DNA of 9,385 bases from positions 1 to 9,385 of the forward strand of contig CAZJHX010000259.1 of the NCBI GenBank assembly GCA_964545715.1. Reading direction: 5' to 3'. This DNA comes from CAZJHX01 sp964545715. GTDB taxonomy: Bacteria > Myxococcota_A > UBA9042 > GCA-2863065. Shown piece after piece: positions 6,984 to 9,385 of the stretch (its first letter is position 1; each line of letters opens with the position of its first letter). The position numbers and the translations under genes are program-made. Under the pieces are notes generated by a model, which was not told the origin of the DNA, searched no databases, and saw only the letters and a program-made list of their open reading frames with translations.

Positions 6984-8798
6984 ATGATGATGATGCGCCG
7001 GCTCACGGCACTATCCATTGCGGCCTCGCTGCTCTTGTTGGCAGCCGGCTGCAAGGAACCGAAAACCCCGACCGCACCTGTGGCTGCGCCTGCCGCGACG
7101 CCGAGCGCGACGCCGACCGCGGGCGCGCCTGCGGAGCCGACCCCCGCGGCGGAGCCGCCGCCGGCTGTCGAAGAACCGCCAAAGCCTGTAGAGAAGGCGA
7201 AGCCGCGCGTGGCCCCGGGCGCCGAGCTGTTTGGCATTCATCCGCCGATTGAGCTGTCGCTGACCCTGGGCGAGAACGCCGTCGCCTCGCTCGGGCGTAA
7301 GCCGCGCAAGAAGGTCCGCGGCGAGCTGGAGTATGGGGGAAAGACGTACCGGAAGGTCGGCGTGCGACTGAAAGGACACCGCACGATGCAGGACCTGGAT
7401 GAAAAGCCTGCCTTCATCCTGGATTTCGACAAGTACAAGCCTGGGCGGCGATTTCTCGGGCTCAAGCGCCTGGTGATGAACAACCTGGCGGACGATCCCA
7501 CCATGGTGCGCGAGGTGCTGGGGTACAGCGTGCTCGGGCGCGCCGGAGTGCCCGTGCCGCGCACGGGCTATGCAACCGTGACGCTGAACGGCGACCTGCT
7601 CGGCCTGTATCTGCTGGTGGAGCCCGTCGACTCGCTGTTTCTGGCACGTCATTACCCGGACGGGACAGGCAACTTATATGAGGGCGAGTACGGCTGCGAC
7701 CTGTACCCGCCGGATGTGGACGGCTTTGACCACGACAGCGGACCGGAGGGTGATCGCGAGGCGCTGCGTGCGCTGGCCAACGCGGCGACGAAGGGACTTG
7801 GCGCGCTGGTCGACGGCGACAAGCCCCTGGTCGACAAGAAGCTGGTGATCACGTTTCTGGCGGCCAGCGCCGTGCTCGCCGACTTTGACGGCTACGATCA
7901 CGGGCACAACTACTTTCTCTATCACGAGCCCAGCCGGGGCCGGTTTTCGCTGATGGCGTGGGGCGTGGATCGGATGCTGTACCGCGACTACAACATCTTC
8001 GAGAGCAACGGCGTGCTGGCCAGGCTGTGCTTTGCGGACCTGCCGTGCAGACTGGAGTATGTGCAAGAGGTCCAGAGAGTCACAGACCTCTTCGAGAAAG
8101 CCGGCCTTCAGGAGCGCATGGACGTGCTGCTGCGCATCATCGAGCCTGCCGAGAAGGCGGACACCCGGCGCTCCCACTCAGCGGAGAAGACAGCGGAGAA
8201 GCGAGCGGAGCTCGTGGCGTTTATCAAGGACAGGCCCGGTCAGCTTCGCGAGCAGACGGCTTGCTGGAAAGACGGCAAGGAGGTCGACGCGGACGGGGAC
8301 GGGCACGCGTGCACAGACTGCGCCCCGGATAACCCGGCTGTGCACCCGGGGGCTGAAGAGGTCTGCGACAAGCGGGACAACAACTGCTCGGGGCTGCCTG
8401 ATGATTCGCCCAAATGCGACTGCCCGTCGGCGCGCGTCGTAGGCGGGACGTTTCACTTCTGTGATCTACCGATGAGCTGGGCGGACGCCGCCGCCCACTG
8501 CAAGGCCAAAGGCATGAGCCTGGCGCGCATCGACAGCAAGGCGCAGTCCAAGGCGGTGCAGCGCAAAACCCGTAAGGTGCGAAAGTCGCGCTGGTGGATA
8601 GGCCTGCACGACCGCGGGCGCGAGGGTCGCTTCGAGTGGGACGACGGCTCCCCCGTCACCTTCACCTACTGGAAGGGCAGCAGCCAGCCGGACAACGATT
8701 ACTGCGGTGAGGACTGTGTGGCGTTGGCTCGTCGCGGCAAGGGCCGGTGGTTTGACACACACTGTGAGACAAAGCGCCCATTTATCTGCCGAAAATAG
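6984..8798 (+). CDS. Lipoprotein fusing CotH-type kinase, MopE-like motif and C-type lectin domain
   Basis: The product has 604 residues from the first of four tandem ATGs (6984-6995). I prefer this cluster to the upstream GTG at 6882 because it places a signal peptide at the N-terminus (R-R-L-T-A-L...) with lipobox L19-A-A-G-C23. A Pro/Ala linker covers 25-78. The CotH domain (about 83-420) shows V-R-L-K-G (127-131), K141-P-A-F-I-L-D-F-D-K, G159-L-K-R-L-V-M-N-N-L-A-D-D, R176-E-V-L, Y-L-L-V-E213, D302-G-Y-D-H-G-H-N309-Y and W326-G-V-D329. CotH kinases phosphorylate coat or secreted proteins. The usual W-D-x-D reads W-G-x-D, so activity is likely but not certain. Residues 427-478 are MopE-like: D435-A-D-G-D-G, H-P-G-A-E-E-V-C, D-N-N-C-S-G. 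Residues 480-604 are a C-type lectin domain with WIGL (538-541), EWDDG, Q568-P-D, W589-F-D and the paired cysteines C506/C602 and C578/C594. It probably faces outwards on the envelope. It is monocistronic in this window. Confidence 0.88.
   Translation: MMMMRRLTALSIAASLLLLAAGCKEPKTPTAPVAAPAATPSATPTAGAPAEPTPAAEPPPAVEEPPKPVEKAKPRVAPGAELFGIHPPIELSLTLGENAVASLGRKPRKKVRGELEYGGKTYRKVGVRLKGHRTMQDLDEKPAFILDFDKYKPGRRFLGLKRLVMNNLADDPTMVREVLGYSVLGRAGVPVPRTGYATVTLNGDLLGLYLLVEPVDSLFLARHYPDGTGNLYEGEYGCDLYPPDVDGFDHDSGPEGDREALRALANAATKGLGALVDGDKPLVDKKLVITFLAASAVLADFDGYDHGHNYFLYHEPSRGRFSLMAWGVDRMLYRDYNIFESNGVLARLCFADLPCRLEYVQEVQRVTDLFEKAGLQERMDVLLRIIEPAEKADTRRSHSAEKTAEKRAELVAFIKDRPGQLREQTACWKDGKEVDADGDGHACTDCAPDNPAVHPGAEEVCDKRDNNCSGLPDDSPKCDCPSARVVGGTFHFCDLPMSWADAAAHCKAKGMSLARIDSKAQSKAVQRKTRKVRKSRWWIGLHDRGREGRFEWDDGSPVTFTYWKGSSQPDNDYCGEDCVALARRGKGRWFDTHCETKRPFICRK
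8262..8417 (+). other. MopE-like putative metal-binding segment within the CotH lipoprotein
   Basis: Codons 427-478 of the CotH gene encode six or more cysteines with an Asp-rich D-x-D-G-D-G start and the hallmark N-P-A-V-H-P-G-A-E-E-V-C-D-K-R-D-N-N-C-S-G. This short repeat is common in myxobacterial surface proteins, where it is annotated as a putative metal-binding motif. It occurs once here and links the kinase and lectin domains. Confidence 0.8.
8421..8795 (+). other. C-type lectin-like domain within the CotH lipoprotein
   Basis: Codons 480-604 form the C-terminal end of the protein. The core W-I-G-L, the strand F-E-W-D-D-G, the calcium/sugar motif Q-P-D, the W-F-D in the place of animal W-N-D, and the ending P-F-I-C-R-K all fit. 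In animal lectins Q-P-D goes with galactose-type binding; whether that holds in bacteria is unproved. A strongly basic stretch (residues 519-536, nine Lys/Arg) precedes the WIGL core. Confidence 0.82.
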
Positions 8799-8950
8799 CG
8801 CTCCAGACGCCGATTAACAGCGACCAAGCCGACCGCAGTGCGTCGAACAGCAAAGGAATAGAGTCTGTCACATATTTTCTATTGACACTGTACATATAAT
8901 CGCGCTAGAGTCGCCCTTAGCCAGAGTCACACTGCCCAAGGTTGAGGATT
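8799..8950. other. Intergenic region between CotH and Cys-rich lipoprotein genes
   Basis: This 152 bp stretch becomes AT-rich from about 8860, unlike the rest of the window. It holds a promoter for the following gene (8882-8911), a perfect TATAAT at 8895-8900, an inverted pair TGTCA (8866-8870) and TGACA (8883-8887), and the palindrome TGTACA (8889-8894). A ribosome-binding site TGAGGA is at 8943-8948. I see no convincing terminator after the CotH stop. Confidence 0.55.
8882..8911 (+). promoter_or_regulatory. Sigma-70-type promoter for the Cys-rich lipoprotein gene
   Basis: A perfect -35 TTGACA (8882-8887) is followed by an 18-bp spacer and TAGAGT (8906-8911, four of six). The leader would be about 32 nt. 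An alternative -10, TATAAT at 8895-8900, lies inside the spacer and would need the poor -35 TATTTT at 8873-8878 (16-bp spacer). One or both may work. Confidence 0.5.
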
Positions 8951-9385
8951 ATGTCCGTGCGTATCCTGCATGTATCTGTTTGTCTTCTTTTCCTGTCCAC
9001 GCTCGCCAGTTGTCAGGCTGAGCCCCAAAGCGAGCCGATAGCGCTGGAGGTCGACAAGACGACCGCGGCTCAGGTGCACGCAGCGCTGGAAGTCGAATGC
9101 GCCAAGGACATCGAATGCGATGACGCCAATGACTGTACGCGCGACAGATGTACGCCGAAGGGCCTGTGTCGCCACCTGGTGCTGTCCGAGGGCGTGGCCT
9201 GCGAGGACGACAATGCCTGCACCGTCGGCGGCGGCTGCTGGAACGGCCAATGCCTGGGCGGGTCCACAATCAGCTGCGACGACTCTAATAACTGCACCAA
9301 CGACACCTGTGACCGGGACACGGGCTGTGTGAATGAGATCAGCGTCGTCTGCAATGACGGCAACGAGTGCACGACGGACTTCTGT
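8951..9385 (+). CDS. Cys-rich repeat lipoprotein (3' end missing)
   Basis: The frame is open from ATG at 8951 to the right edge: 145 residues with no stop. The signal peptide ends in a good lipobox, L18-A-S-C21. A short acidic stretch (22-49) follows, then four copies of the unit C-x-D-x-N-x-C-T-x-[DG]-x-C at residues 56-67, 84-96, 109-120 and 134-145, separated by other cysteines (C73, C101, C126). The Asp/Asn-rich units suggest calcium or other metal binding in a disulfide-linked rod. Long proteins made of such units are frequent in Myxococcota, and their roles are mostly unknown. The start is supported by TGAGGA just upstream and by the promoter at 8882-8911. I do not recognise a specific gene. 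Confidence 0.85.
   Translation, partial: MSVRILHVSVCLLFLSTLASCQAEPQSEPIALEVDKTTAAQVHAALEVECAKDIECDDANDCTRDRCTPKGLCRHLVLSEGVACEDDNACTVGGGCWNGQCLGGSTISCDDSNNCTNDTCDRDTGCVNEISVVCNDGNECTTDFC
9116..9385 (+). repeat. Four C-x-D-x-N-x-C-T repeats in the lipoprotein
   Basis: The units lie at 9116-9151, 9200-9238, 9275-9310 and 9350-9385, with a period of about 75-84 bp. They are conserved as protein rather than as DNA. The second has one extra residue and glycines (V-G-G-G) where the others have an Asp. The array probably continues past the window. Confidence 0.75.

Noticed and set aside
8840..8850. CGCAGTGCG as a terminator hairpin after the CotH gene
   Set aside because: The stem is only four base pairs with a one-base loop and no T-run follows.

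Overview
The window looks like a piece of chromosome from a GC-rich member of the Myxococcota (the old 'deltaproteobacterial' myxobacteria and relatives). The main reasons are two proteins ending in MYXO-CTERM-like sorting tails (Gly-Cys, linker, Leu-rich membrane segment, basic residues), a MopE-type putative metal-binding motif, Cys-rich lipoproteins with repeated C-x-D-x-N-x-C-T units, and animal-like extracellular modules (EGF, VIT/vWA, C-type lectin). The assignment is by protein style only; there is no rRNA, tRNA or other taxonomic marker. I see no insertion sequence, phage gene, CRISPR array or structural RNA.

Layout from left to right. (1) 1-674, +: the 3' end of a secreted calcium-binding EGF-repeat protein with a C-terminal anchor. 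(2) 572-2977, -: a secreted VIT/vWA protein, also with a C-terminal anchor. It converges on gene 1 and overlaps it by 103 bp, so both anchors are written on opposite strands of the same DNA. (3) 3124-4290, +: a DUF819-family polytopic membrane protein, divergent from gene 2. (4) 4245-5243, -: a RimK-like ATP-grasp ligase, overlapping gene 3 tail to tail by 46 bp. (5) 5263-6843, -: a putative lipoprotein with an Ig-like domain, a Cys-rich segment and an NHL-type beta-propeller. It lies 19 bp upstream of gene 4 and probably shares its transcript. (6) 6984-8798, +: a lipoprotein fusing a CotH-type kinase domain, a MopE-like motif and a C-type lectin domain. It is divergent from gene 5 and has a promoter-like sequence so close to its ATG cluster that the mRNA may be leaderless. 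(7) 8951-9385, +: the start of a Cys-rich repeat lipoprotein, running off the right edge, with a recognisable TTGACA-type promoter.

Five of the seven genes encode exported proteins: two with C-terminal anchors, two clear lipoproteins and one probable lipoprotein. Only the DUF819 protein (inner membrane) and the ATP-grasp enzyme (cytoplasm) are not. The region reads as a cell-surface gene neighbourhood of short, separately oriented units. The only likely operon is gene 5 to gene 4. The most unusual items are the CotH-MopE-lectin architecture and the reciprocal anchors encoded in the 572-674 overlap. No gene here has a function that can be proved from sequence alone.
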